From: Propioniciclava sinopodophylli
GTDB lineage: Bacteria; Actinomycetota; Actinomycetes; Propionibacteriales; Propionibacteriaceae
Reading direction: 5' to 3'
NCBI RefSeq assembly: GCF_004324755.1
Contig: NZ_SDMQ01000001.1
Location: 372,001 to 436,000, forward strand
DNA: 64,000 bases
How positions within the stretch are numbered: position 1 is the stretch's first letter; every line of letters starts with the position of its first letter. Both the position numbers and the translations under genes were made by a program. This document shows positions 27,582-35,764 of this stretch, one piece after another. Below the pieces are notes generated by a model that did no database searches, was not told the origin of the DNA, and was given only the letters and a program-made list of their open reading frames with translations.

Positions 27582-29324
27582 TCACCCCATCGGGGATTCG
27601 GTCGGGCCGGCAGTGTGGGGGCCCTTGCCCGGATGATGTGGTGCGGCGGCGGCACTGAGCGCTGCGGACACTGGAAAGGCGATGATCCAGAAGAACTCCG
27701 TCGAGAGATCGTCGAGCAACTCGATGAGGTTGGTGGAATCCGTCAGATGCACGCTGACACTGAGCGTGCCTGCGAACGCAGTAAAGAGAGCGCACACGAG
27801 CCCTGCCGTACGAACTCGGGAAACCCCGCGTGGGCTGAAGAGGAGTGGAGTGATTCCGAGCGCTACCAAGCTCAGGCCCAGCAGTCCCGCCTTGACAGGT
27901 CCCGTCGCCAGGGTGGCCGCCGCAGTGACGTCGATCGCTATCAAGCTCAGGACGCTCCACCGAATCACCTCCCCGGTCTCGACCAGGCGCCTTCGGAACC
28001 TGCGTCCAAGCAGAAGGGCGAGCGCCAGTGCCGGCAGAACGAGGAGGTTCACTGGGGCAACTCCGGCGCGCTCGTGCGTGACCACATGCGCAAGTGGGCC
28101 AGCGGCGACCGCAATCACCAACACAGGAAAGCCCAACTGCCGGTCCCGCAGTGCGAGGAAGACCTGCACGACGACAGCGCCAAGGAAGACCACGATGATC
28201 GCCACCACGGCGATGTTGAGGGGATCGAACGTCGTGGGCGCCAGGCCGATCGTGGGGCCCACTGCCCAGGCCCAGCTCGCGACAACGCCGGCGCCCGTCA
28301 CTGTGATGATCCGGCTCGCCCCGTGGGCGAAGAGTTCCGGTGTGAACATGACCGCCAGAGCTACCAGAAGGAGCCCCGCCAGTGTGAGGGGCCGAAGAAG
28401 CGCCATCAGGAGGAGGTAGGCAACGACCAATACGCCAACAGCAGCCATGGCCACTGTGATGCTCACACGAAGCCGCCCTCCAACTCCCGTCCCGTGACGC
28501 AAGTCGCCGAACGAGACGAAGGGTTCCAGCGCTAAGAGCACCAGCACGAGCAGGGCCACGATCGCCGACTGTCCCCACCCGGCCAGTGCGATTCCCTGGC
28601 TCCCCAGGTAGATGACCAGCGCAATTGTGGCTGTAGTCTTGACAGTAAGCGCCGCCCACGCTCGACGCTCGCTCTCTGGGGTCAGCCAACGTCCGATCCA
28701 CCCCTCCGCGCTGAATGCGTCGACCAACTCCGTCACGAGGATCGCGGGAACCACCACGATTCCACCTACGACAACAGCCAACTGCGCGGGCAAGAGCCAG
28801 GGCACGACCTCGTGCGGTGAGCCGGTTGCGGCAAGATACCCGACACCCAACGCCGCCAGCAGCCAGCTTGGCAAACCGAGGGCCACCGCCCGTAGGGTCC
28901 AGCGCACTCTCTGGGTTGACGCGGTTCTCAGAGCAAGAAGACTGACGACTATCGCGCCCCAGGTGGCCGATCCCATGATCACCGCGCCAACCCCGGCTGG
29001 AGGCCCCACGAGCAGCAACACCAGGACGGGGGGCGCAAGGGAAACCACCGGTGGTAGGCGGCGACCGAGCTTCGTCCGGGCGTGCACCGTGGCGCTGGCC
29101 CCCAGTGATCCGACGGCCGCTCCATACCCGACAAGCATGAGGAGCGCCAGAGCGGTGGATCCCCACCAACTCCGCAACACACCTTGGGCGGAAGGGAGTG
29201 AGACGAGGGCCGCCACAAGCACTACGAGGAGAACAGCAATGCCGAACGTCGGGAAGGCCACCCAACGGTTGGACCGAATCTGGGTGGTTTGGCGTCCGCC
29301 TTCGCGCTCCTTCCCAGGCTGCAT
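27582..29324 (-). CDS. Large polytopic membrane protein of unknown function
   Basis: 580 aa with roughly 16-18 predicted membrane helices covering nearly the whole chain, short loops, and no recognised domain. The first helix starts at about residue 22 after a charged N-terminus (MQPGKEREGGRQ). ATG 29324 has GGAGG five bases upstream, so the eight-codon longer frame is rejected. Codons carry visibly more A/T at third positions than neighbouring core genes. It is divergent from a patatin gene in a self-contained pair, suggesting horizontal acquisition and a shared, perhaps lipid-related or defensive, role. Confidence 0.75.
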   Translation of the reverse strand: MQPGKEREGGRQTTQIRSNRWVAFPTFGIAVLLVVLVAALVSLPSAQGVLRSWWGSTALALLMLVGYGAAVGSLGASATVHARTKLGRRLPPVVSLAPPVLVLLLVGPPAGVGAVIMGSATWGAIVVSLLALRTASTQRVRWTLRAVALGLPSWLLAALGVGYLAATGSPHEVVPWLLPAQLAVVVGGIVVVPAILVTELVDAFSAEGWIGRWLTPESERRAWAALTVKTTATIALVIYLGSQGIALAGWGQSAIVALLVLVLLALEPFVSFGDLRHGTGVGGRLRVSITVAMAAVGVLVVAYLLLMALLRPLTLAGLLLVALAVMFTPELFAHGASRIITVTGAGVVASWAWAVGPTIGLAPTTFDPLNIAVVAIIVVFLGAVVVQVFLALRDRQLGFPVLVIAVAAGPLAHVVTHERAGVAPVNLLVLPALALALLLGRRFRRRLVETGEVIRWSVLSLIAIDVTAAATLATGPVKAGLLGLSLVALGITPLLFSPRGVSRVRTAGLVCALFTAFAGTLSVSVHLTDSTNLIELLDDLSTEFFWIIAFPVSAALSAAAAPHHPGKGPHTAGPTESPMG

Positions 29325-29503
29325 GAGGATCCTCCAGCTCCACGGCACTTTCGCTCAGCGAACCGTTCGCTCGCCAAGCCTGTGGGATCACCCTGCCCGA
29401 ACAGGCCCCCAGCGGGTAGCCCCTTGGTGAGTGCATGGGGAGACTGCCGAAACTCGGGTTCAGCACTCTGGACAGGCGCCCGCCGGTGCGCCATCATCCG
29501 CTG
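29325..29503. promoter_or_regulatory. Divergent intergenic region of the membrane protein/patatin pair
   Basis: 179 bases that must hold both promoters. I see no convincing -35/-10 pair and no palindromic operator beyond TTCGCTCAGCGAA (29350-29362), a short imperfect inverted repeat. Confidence 0.4.
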
Positions 29504-30529
29504 ATGAGCAGCTCCAAGCTAGTGAAGGTACTGAGCATCGATGGTGGCGGAATTCGAGGGTATCTTCCCGCCGTATTCCTCGCAGAAGTGGAACGCCGTG
29601 CCGCACGTCCGATTTCTGGACTCTTCGATCTCGTCGTCGGCACCTCCACCGGAGGGATCATCGGTCTCGGGCTCGCAGCAGGCAAGAGCGCGGCCGAACT
29701 CGCGGAGTTCTACCCGATGTATGGCCGGCGCATCTTCGGCGGCGTGGACAACAGGAGCGAATGGGACAAGCGCCTCTGGGGATCTGGCGGCAACATCATG
29801 CAAAGTGTGAATCTTGCCGCGAAACGCATCGGCGGCCCCTTCGGCGGAAACGCCCTTTTCGGCGGAAATGCCCGGCACACTGCCGAAGGACTCGAATCGG
29901 CTCTCAAGGAGGTCTTCGGCGAGATGAAACTGTCCGAAGTGCCCACCGAACTGGCGATCACCACGTTCGACCGGCTCACCTCAAGTCCATGCGTTCTGTC
30001 CAGTCGGGACGCTCGCCTCGATTCCTCCTACGACCTTCTTGTGCGCGAGGTCGCGAGGGCCACGTCCGCCGCACCGACCTACTTCCCACCAGCGAAGCTC
30101 GCGTGGGCTGGCCAAGCACGCGAGTTCATCGATGGCGGTGTCTGGGCCAACAACCCAGCAGGAGTGGCAGTGAACGAATCCATCGCCATCACCGCCCGGA
30201 GGGGGCTCCAAGGTTCCGCAGTCCTGCTGGTGTCCTTGGGCACCGGAGTCATCCCCGGCGAATCCGTACTCGAGGGGACTCAATCCTGGCTGGGCTCCGC
30301 CCGAGATCTCATCGGTTTGGCCACGAGTGTTGGGGCGGGCGAACTCCTCGCTCAGCGAGCAGTCGGAAATGCCCAGTACCGGCGGTTCCAAGTCGTCGAC
30401 TCGCGCGTGGCGGGCGCAATGAACGATCCATCGGTCGAGCGGCTCAAGGTGCTACGGGAAGCGGCCGACGCCCTGGTGGCTCGCGAGTCAGCCGACATCG
30501 ATGCCCTGATCGCGGATCTTTCCGACTAA
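29504..30529 (+). CDS. Patatin-like phospholipase (CapV-like fold)
   Basis: 341 aa. The oxyanion motif DGGGIRG (about residues 14-20), nucleophile motif GTSTGG (Ser at about 50) and catalytic DGG (IDGGVWANNP, about 212) form the complete Ser-Asp dyad of patatins. The closest architecture known to me is the cGAMP-activated phospholipase CapV of CBASS, but no nucleotidyltransferase gene is near. ATG 29504 follows a weak purine stretch. The stop is TAA, rare in this window. One line at 29521 counts 53% GC, against 70% in dnaK, pointing to recent transfer. Confidence 0.88.
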   Translation: MSSSKLVKVLSIDGGGIRGYLPAVFLAEVERRAARPISGLFDLVVGTSTGGIIGLGLAAGKSAAELAEFYPMYGRRIFGGVDNRSEWDKRLWGSGGNIMQSVNLAAKRIGGPFGGNALFGGNARHTAEGLESALKEVFGEMKLSEVPTELAITTFDRLTSSPCVLSSRDARLDSSYDLLVREVARATSAAPTYFPPAKLAWAGQAREFIDGGVWANNPAGVAVNESIAITARRGLQGSAVLLVSLGTGVIPGESVLEGTQSWLGSARDLIGLATSVGAGELLAQRAVGNAQYRRFQVVDSRVAGAMNDPSVERLKVLREAADALVARESADIDALIADLSD

Positions 30530-30536
30530 GGGAGCA

Positions 30537-30549
30537 TTCGGTGACCGAA
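30537..30549 (+). terminator. Short hairpin after the patatin gene
   Basis: TTCGGT-G-ACCGAA lies eight bases after the stop. The stem is weak and there is no U tract, so terminator function is tentative. Confidence 0.35.
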
Positions 30550-30640
30550 GGGACGCTGCAACAGAGTCGTGCTGGGCGTATGAGTTCGGTCCCGGGCGTC
30601 GCCATTGAGCACCCCTCTAACTCGAAGAAGTTGCCGGGAG

Positions 30641-30709
30641 GTCGCAACGCCCTTCCTCCCTCGCAACGCTGATCGCATCCGCGTTGCGAGGGAGGATCCG
30701 CGTTGCGAC
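30641..30709. repeat. 69-bp inverted repeat at the right edge of the island
   Basis: Left half carries GTCGCAACGC (30641-30650) and CCTCCCTCGCAACGC (30655-30669). The right half carries the complements GCGTTGCGAGGGAGG (30681-30695) and GCGTTGCGAC (30700-30709). Within each half GCAACGC recurs at 19 bp. The remainder of 30530-30828 holds no recognised gene. Confidence 0.8.
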
Positions 30710-30828
30710 GACGTGGCCCTCAGGCAACACAGCGGCGCGCCCCATCGACCGCGCTGCACCGGTGTGACCGGCCTCTGCCACCCAGGGTTTTCGCAGATCG
30801 AGCGGGCCGGCCACCTCGGGCGGTCAGC

Positions 30829-32820
30829 TCACCACAGCAGGTCGTCGTCGCGGCCGCGTGAGCGGGCGCGCAGGTACTCGTCCACCACCGTGCCGCCGAG
30901 GTCGTCCAGGTCCGGGGCGACCGCGCGGCCGCCGACCCGGCGGGCCATCTGCTCGATGAACCGCTGCAGGCCGGGGTCGTCGCCCAGCCGCACGAACGTG
31001 GCTTGTGCGCCCCGGCGTCCGAGCTTGTCGAGCTCGACCACGGTGGCGCTGATGGTTTCGGGGTCGGGCGGGTAGCTGAACCAGGCGTAGCCGTCGGGCA
31101 GCAGGTGCGCCGTCGGCTCGCCGTCGGTCACCACCAGCAGGACCGGCTGCATGGTGGGGTGCTTCCGGAAGAACTGCCCCGCCAGCAGCAGCCCGTGGTG
31201 CAGGTTCGTGCCCTGCTCGCGCCAGGGGCCCAACGCGGTGAGCTCCTCGACGTCCATGACGCCGGCGTGGCGGCCGAAGGTGATCAGCTGGAGCTGGTCG
31301 CCCCGGAAGCGCGTCGAGACGAGGTGGTGCAGGGCCAGCGCGGTGCGCTTCATCGGTACCCAGCGCCCCTCGGCCGCCATCGAGAACGACACGTCGACCA
31401 GCAGCGCGACCGCGGACTGCGTGCGCGTCTCGGTCTCGGCCACCTCGATGTCGGCAACGTCGATGCGGAGCGTGCCGGGGTCGAGGCCCTCGCCGACCGT
31501 GCGGTGGATCGCGTTGGTGAGGGTGCGGGTGGTGTCCCAGGGCTCGGTGTCGCCGAACCGCCACGGGCGGGTGGCGCCGGTCTGCTCGCCGGCCGCCCCC
31601 GCCTGCCGCGTGTCGCGCTGGCCCTGGCGTCCTGAGAGCCGGGACGCCGCGTCCGCCAGCAGTGTCTTGCCCAGGCGCCGCATCGCGCGCGGGGAGAGCC
31701 GCAGTGAGCCGTCGGTGCCGCGGCGCAGGTAGCCGCTGTCGCGCATCGCCCGCTCCAGCTCGGCCAGCGTGCGGGCGCTGACCGCGGCCTCGGGCCCGAG
31801 CTGGCGGGCGAGGGCCTCGAGGTCCAGGTCGTCCATCCGGGCGCCCCCGTAGTCCTGGCCGATCTGCTGGCCCAGCGCGTCCAGCTCGGCCAGGTCCTGC
31901 ACGACGCCGGTCCCGTCGCCGAGCCCCAGGCCCTCCGAGCCGCGGAACGACTCGGCGCCGCCCCAGTCCAGCCCGGGGCGCAGGGCCTGCAGGTTGGCGT
32001 CCAGCTGACCGAGCTGGGCCATCAGTCCGGGCGACCCGAAGGCCTGGGCCGAGAGGTCCATGAGCTCGCGGCGCTGCTCGGCGGTCATCGAATTGAGCAG
32101 CCGCTGGGCGGCCGCCGACCGCTGGGCGAGGGCGTCGATGAGCTCCTCGACGTTGCGGGGGTTCTCCGGGAAGTGGTGGCCGTGCTTCGCCATGAAGTCG
32201 TCGAAGTCGACGTCGGTGTCCTCTCCGCGGCGGTGCTTGTCAAGCAGCCCGTTCAGGTCGGACAGCATCTGGTTGACCGCCTCGCGGTCGGCGTCGTCGG
32301 CGCTCTCCAGGGCGCGCTTCATGCCCGCGAAGCGCTGGTCGAGCAGCTCGCGGCCGAGCAGGTCCTTGATGCGGTCGAAGGACGCCGCCGCCTCGCGGCT
32401 CTGCCAGTCGTAGGAAGCCAGCTCGTTCACCGCCGCCGCTGTCGACGTCGGCAGGTTCTGCAGCCGCATCTCGCGGAAGGCGCGGTCGTCATCGTCCATC
32501 GCGGCGTCGCGGGCCAGTTGCTTGCGCTCGTCCAGGACGGCGGCGTCCAGCAACTTCCTGACCTCGTCCAAGGTGCCGCCCAGGTTGTGCCGCCTCAGCA
32601 GGTCGCGGCGCCGCTGCTGGACGCGGCGGGCCAGGTCGTCCAGCCCCTCGCGCCCGCGCCCACCCCGGCGTAGGAACTCCCGCAGTGCGTTCTCGGGGGA
32701 GTAGCCCGCCATGACGTCCTCGGCGATGGCGTCCAGCGCCTCGGCCAGGTCGACCGGGGGCGCGAGAGGATCCGGGCCGCCGTGGTAGCGGCCGTAGCGG
32801 GAAGGCCTGCGCTCGGGCAT
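30829..32820 (-). CDS. VWA domain-containing protein (partner of MoxR-type ATPase)
   Basis: 663 aa. A long Arg/Asp-rich N-terminal region with helical repeats leads to a C-terminal von Willebrand A domain (residues about 450-650) with the MIDAS sequence LLVDVSFSM(A) (DxSxS variant) and VVTDGEPT. Such proteins work with AAA ATPases of the MoxR or Mg-chelatase kind to insert metals or remodel protein complexes. It follows the ATPase gene by nine bases in one operon. Client protein unknown. Confidence 0.88.
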   Translation of the reverse strand: MPERRPSRYGRYHGGPDPLAPPVDLAEALDAIAEDVMAGYSPENALREFLRRGGRGREGLDDLARRVQQRRRDLLRRHNLGGTLDEVRKLLDAAVLDERKQLARDAAMDDDDRAFREMRLQNLPTSTAAAVNELASYDWQSREAAASFDRIKDLLGRELLDQRFAGMKRALESADDADREAVNQMLSDLNGLLDKHRRGEDTDVDFDDFMAKHGHHFPENPRNVEELIDALAQRSAAAQRLLNSMTAEQRRELMDLSAQAFGSPGLMAQLGQLDANLQALRPGLDWGGAESFRGSEGLGLGDGTGVVQDLAELDALGQQIGQDYGGARMDDLDLEALARQLGPEAAVSARTLAELERAMRDSGYLRRGTDGSLRLSPRAMRRLGKTLLADAASRLSGRQGQRDTRQAGAAGEQTGATRPWRFGDTEPWDTTRTLTNAIHRTVGEGLDPGTLRIDVADIEVAETETRTQSAVALLVDVSFSMAAEGRWVPMKRTALALHHLVSTRFRGDQLQLITFGRHAGVMDVEELTALGPWREQGTNLHHGLLLAGQFFRKHPTMQPVLLVVTDGEPTAHLLPDGYAWFSYPPDPETISATVVELDKLGRRGAQATFVRLGDDPGLQRFIEQMARRVGGRAVAPDLDDLGGTVVDEYLRARSRGRDDDLLW

Positions 32821-32829
32821 CTGATCACC

Positions 32830-34218
32830 TCACCCGTAGATCGTCTCGCCGTCGTCGGAGTCCTTCGAGATGCGGCGCAGGAGGTACAGGCCCTCGAGCG
32901 CCAGTTCGATGGCGCTCGCGCGGCGTCCGTCGTCGGTGGCCCCGAACCGCTCGGCGATCTCGTCGTAGAGCGGCGCCTCGTCCAGCGGCGGCAGGCCGTC
33001 GAGGAACTCGCGCGCGGTCACCTGTTCGCCGGTCGTCACGGTCGTGCGGCCGTCGAGGGCGGAAACCAGCGGACCGAGGTCGATGCCGCGGAAGTGCTCG
33101 CGGACCGTCTCGGCCGTCGCCGTGCGGAGCAGGTGGCCCAGCACCTCGGCCTCGCGGCCCTCCTCGCCGGACTCGAACTCGATCTTGCCGCCGAGCACGT
33201 CGACGGCGGTCTCGAGGTCGACGACGCGGGCCACCGCGTGCTCCTCGCGGCGCGACGTGGCGCGGTGCAGGGCGGACGCCGCGACGGTCTCCGCGCCGGC
33301 GATCGAGAAGCGCGCCGAGACGCCTGAGCGCTGATTGATGGCCGGCGAGTCGCGCAGCAGGCGGGTGTAGCGGGCCAGCACCTCCAGGATGCTGTCCGGC
33401 ACGTCGGCGACCAGGTGCGCCTCCTGGCGGATGACGGCCACCTCGTCGGCCAGGTCGATGGGGTAGTGGGTGCGGATCTCGGCGCCGAAGCGGTCCTTCA
33501 GCGGGGTGATGATGCGGCCACGGTTGGTGTAGTCCTCGGGGTTGGCGGAGGCCACGACGAGCACGTCCAGCGGCAGGCGGAGCACGTAGCCGCGGATCTG
33601 GATGTCCCGCTCCTCCATCACGTTGAGCATGGCCACCTGGATGCGCTCGGCCAGGTCGGGCAGCTCGTTGATCGCGACGATGCCGCGGTGGCTGCGGGGG
33701 ATGAGCCCGAAGTGAATCGTGTCGGGGTCGCCCAGGCGGCGCCCCTCGGCCACGCGCATCGGGTCGACGTCGCCGATCAGGTCGGCCACCGAGGTGTCGG
33801 GGGTGGCCAGCTTCTCGGCGTAGCGCTCGGAGCGGTGGCGCCACGTGATCGGCAGTTCGTCACCGAGGGCGGACGCCCTGCGCTGCGACTCCGGCGTGAT
33901 GGGCTCGTACGGGTGCTCGCCCAGCTCGGAGCCCTCGATGGCCGGGGACCACTCGTCCAGCAGGCCGGACAGCGTGCGCAGCAGCCGCGTCTTGCCCTGC
34001 CCGCGCTCGCCCAGCAGCACCACGTCGTGGCCGGCGATGAGGGCGCGCTCCAGCTGAGGGATGACCGTCCGCCCGAACCCGTGCAGGCCCGGCCACGGGT
34101 CACGGCCGGACGCCAGCGCGCCCAGCAGGTTCTCACGGATCTCCTCGCGCAGGGTGCGGTGGACGTGGCCACTGGCGCGCAGCTCGCCGAGGGTGCTGAT
34201 TCGGGGCGTTTCGCTCAC
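32830..34218 (-). CDS. AAA+ ATPase of the MoxR/magnesium-chelatase group
   Basis: 462 aa. Walker A GERGQGKT (about residues 72-79), a Walker B-like region GIVAINELPDL (Asn-Glu in place of Asp-Glu), sensor 1 VVASANPEDY and an arginine finger segment (PLKDRFGAEIRTHYP) are present. The GTG start at 34218 (VSETPRIST) has TACCGT six bases upstream and is leaderless; the longer frame to 34323 would run into the divergent gene. It forms an operon with the VWA gene. Likely a metal-insertion or remodelling machine of unassigned target. Confidence 0.88.
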   Translation of the reverse strand: MSETPRISTLGELRASGHVHRTLREEIRENLLGALASGRDPWPGLHGFGRTVIPQLERALIAGHDVVLLGERGQGKTRLLRTLSGLLDEWSPAIEGSELGEHPYEPITPESQRRASALGDELPITWRHRSERYAEKLATPDTSVADLIGDVDPMRVAEGRRLGDPDTIHFGLIPRSHRGIVAINELPDLAERIQVAMLNVMEERDIQIRGYVLRLPLDVLVVASANPEDYTNRGRIITPLKDRFGAEIRTHYPIDLADEVAVIRQEAHLVADVPDSILEVLARYTRLLRDSPAINQRSGVSARFSIAGAETVAASALHRATSRREEHAVARVVDLETAVDVLGGKIEFESGEEGREAEVLGHLLRTATAETVREHFRGIDLGPLVSALDGRTTVTTGEQVTAREFLDGLPPLDEAPLYDEIAERFGATDDGRRASAIELALEGLYLLRRISKDSDDGETIYG

Positions 34219-34273
34219 GTGGACACGGTAACCCGGCCGACAAGGTCTGGACGAGGGTCGTAGGCTCGCCGTG

Positions 34274-34900
34274 ATGGCGACGAAGAGGAAGACGGTCGTG
34301 CTGCTCGTGCGGCACGGGTTCACCCCGACGACCGGCCGGGTGCTGCCTGGGCGGGCCCCCGGGCTGCACCTCTCCGACCAGGGGCGGACCCAGTCCGAGG
34401 GGCTGGTGGAGCGGCTCGCGGGCGTCCGGCCGGATGCGCTCTACACCTCCCCGCTGGAGCGGACGCGGGAGACCGCCGCACCGCTGGCGGCGGCGTCCGG
34501 GTTGGTGGCGACCGTCGAGGACGGGCTGGTCGAGTGCGACTTCGGTGAGTGGACGGGTCGGGAGCTCGCGGAGCTCGCCCGGCTGAAGTCGTGGCGCACC
34601 GTCCAGCAGGCGCCCTCGACGTTCCGCTTCCCGGGCGGGGAGAGCTTCGTCGAGCTCCAGGCGCGGATGGTCGGGACGCTGGACCGCCTCCGGTCGGCCC
34701 ACCCGGGTGGCACGGTCGTCTGCTTCTCGCACGCCGACCCGATCAAGGTGGCGCTCGCGCACGCGCTGGGCACGCCGCTCGATCTCTTCCAGCGGATCGC
34801 CGTCGACCCCGCGTCGGTGTCGGTACTCGCCCACGAGCCGGGGCGTCCGCCGACCGTCCGCACCGTCAACGCGACCGGCCCGCTGTCGTGGACCAGCTGA
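34274..34900 (+). CDS. Histidine phosphatase family protein
   Basis: 208 aa. The catalytic motif LLVRHGFTP (His about 14) and second His in VVCFSHADP (about 152) define the phosphoglycerate-mutase-like superfamily, branch 1; it resembles the MSMEG_4193-type proteins of actinobacteria. ATG 34274 is seven bases after TAGGCT, so leaderless. It overlaps the SCO1664-like gene by 13 bases, an association seen in other actinobacteria. Substrate unknown. Confidence 0.88.
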   Translation: MATKRKTVVLLVRHGFTPTTGRVLPGRAPGLHLSDQGRTQSEGLVERLAGVRPDALYTSPLERTRETAAPLAAASGLVATVEDGLVECDFGEWTGRELAELARLKSWRTVQQAPSTFRFPGGESFVELQARMVGTLDRLRSAHPGGTVVCFSHADPIKVALAHALGTPLDLFQRIAVDPASVSVLAHEPGRPPTVRTVNATGPLSWTS

Positions 34901-35583
34901 CGCTGCTGAGCACCGGCGAGGTCGGCCTCGTCGCGCAGGTGATGGACAGCAGCAACGCCACCTTCGTCGCCGACGTGACCGCCGGCGACGCCTACAGCTG
35001 GGCCATCTACAAGCCGCAGGCGGGGGAGCGCCCGCTGTGGGACTTCGAACCCGGCCTGCACGCCCGCGAACGCGCCGCGCACGTGCTCAGCGAGTGGCTC
35101 GGGTGGGGGCTCGTCCCGACCACGGTCGTCCGCGAGGACGCCCCGATGGGCGTCGGCTCGCTGCAGTGGTTCGTGGACGGCGACCAGCGCCAGCACTACT
35201 TCACGATCGCCCGGGACCGCCCGGACCTGCACGACCAGCTCCGCCGGTTGGCCGTGTTCGACGTGGTCACCAACAACACCGACCGGAAATCCGGACACGT
35301 GTTGCTGGACGCCGCGGGTCGCGTGTGGGGGATCGACCATGGGCTCTGCTTCGCGGCCGAGCCGAAGCTTCGGACGGTGATCTGGGACTTCGCGGGCGAG
35401 CCGCTGCCCGAGGACACGCTCGAAGGACTGGACCGGCTGACGCGTGACGGGCCCGACGAGCTGGCCGAGCTGCTGTCGGTGTCCGAGCTGGTGGCGTTGC
35501 GCGGGCGGGCCCGTCGCCTCGTGGCCCACGGCGTCCTGCCGTTCGACCAGACGGGGCACGGCTACCCGTGGCCTCTGGTGTGA
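34888..35583 (+). CDS. SCO1664 family protein (PI3/4-kinase-like fold)
   Basis: 231 aa. It contains YSWAIYKPQAGERPLWDF (Lys-bearing nucleotide-binding strand), FDVVTNNTDRKSGH (catalytic-loop-like D..N) and WGIDHGLCF (metal-binding Asp), the layout of SCO1664 proteins, distant relatives of PI3/4 kinases. The GTG start at 34888 overlaps the phosphatase gene, so the two are translationally coupled. Biological role not established. Confidence 0.85.
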   Translation: MDQLTLLSTGEVGLVAQVMDSSNATFVADVTAGDAYSWAIYKPQAGERPLWDFEPGLHARERAAHVLSEWLGWGLVPTTVVREDAPMGVGSLQWFVDGDQRQHYFTIARDRPDLHDQLRRLAVFDVVTNNTDRKSGHVLLDAAGRVWGIDHGLCFAAEPKLRTVIWDFAGEPLPEDTLEGLDRLTRDGPDELAELLSVSELVALRGRARRLVAHGVLPFDQTGHGYPWPLV

Positions 35584-35623
35584 GGCTCAGGCATCCGGTG
35601 CAAGGGATTTGGGTCGGATGCAC

Positions 35624-35764
35624 TAGTATGGGTCCCGCGACCCGCACCAGTCTTGCCTCGGGTCGCAGGTGATGCGGCTGATCAGCCGCTGGCCGCGCCG
35701 CACCGATCACTCGGATCGGGCCCAGCACGAGCGCGCCGGGCGAGACGCCCACGAAAGAACCAAC
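35624..35764 (+). promoter_or_regulatory. Promoter and long structured 5' leader of the DEAD-box helicase gene
   Basis: A -10 TAGTAT (35624-35629) starts a leader of about 130 bases. It holds three stems: GCGACCCG/CGGGTCGC (35637-35644 and 35659-35666), the perfect palindrome GCGGCTGATCAGCCGC (35674-35689), and CCGATC/GATCGG (35703-35719). Cold-shock and autoregulated RNA helicases often have such leaders. Confidence 0.6.

Noticed and set aside
27480-28535. Plus-strand frames of 245-351 codons opposite the polytopic membrane protein
   Set aside because: No domain similarity, charged low-complexity composition, and the minus-strand frame shows regular membrane helices and a good ribosome site.
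29504-30529. A complete CBASS operon around the patatin gene
   Set aside because: No CD-NTase, Cap2, Cap3 or other CBASS component is found on either side.
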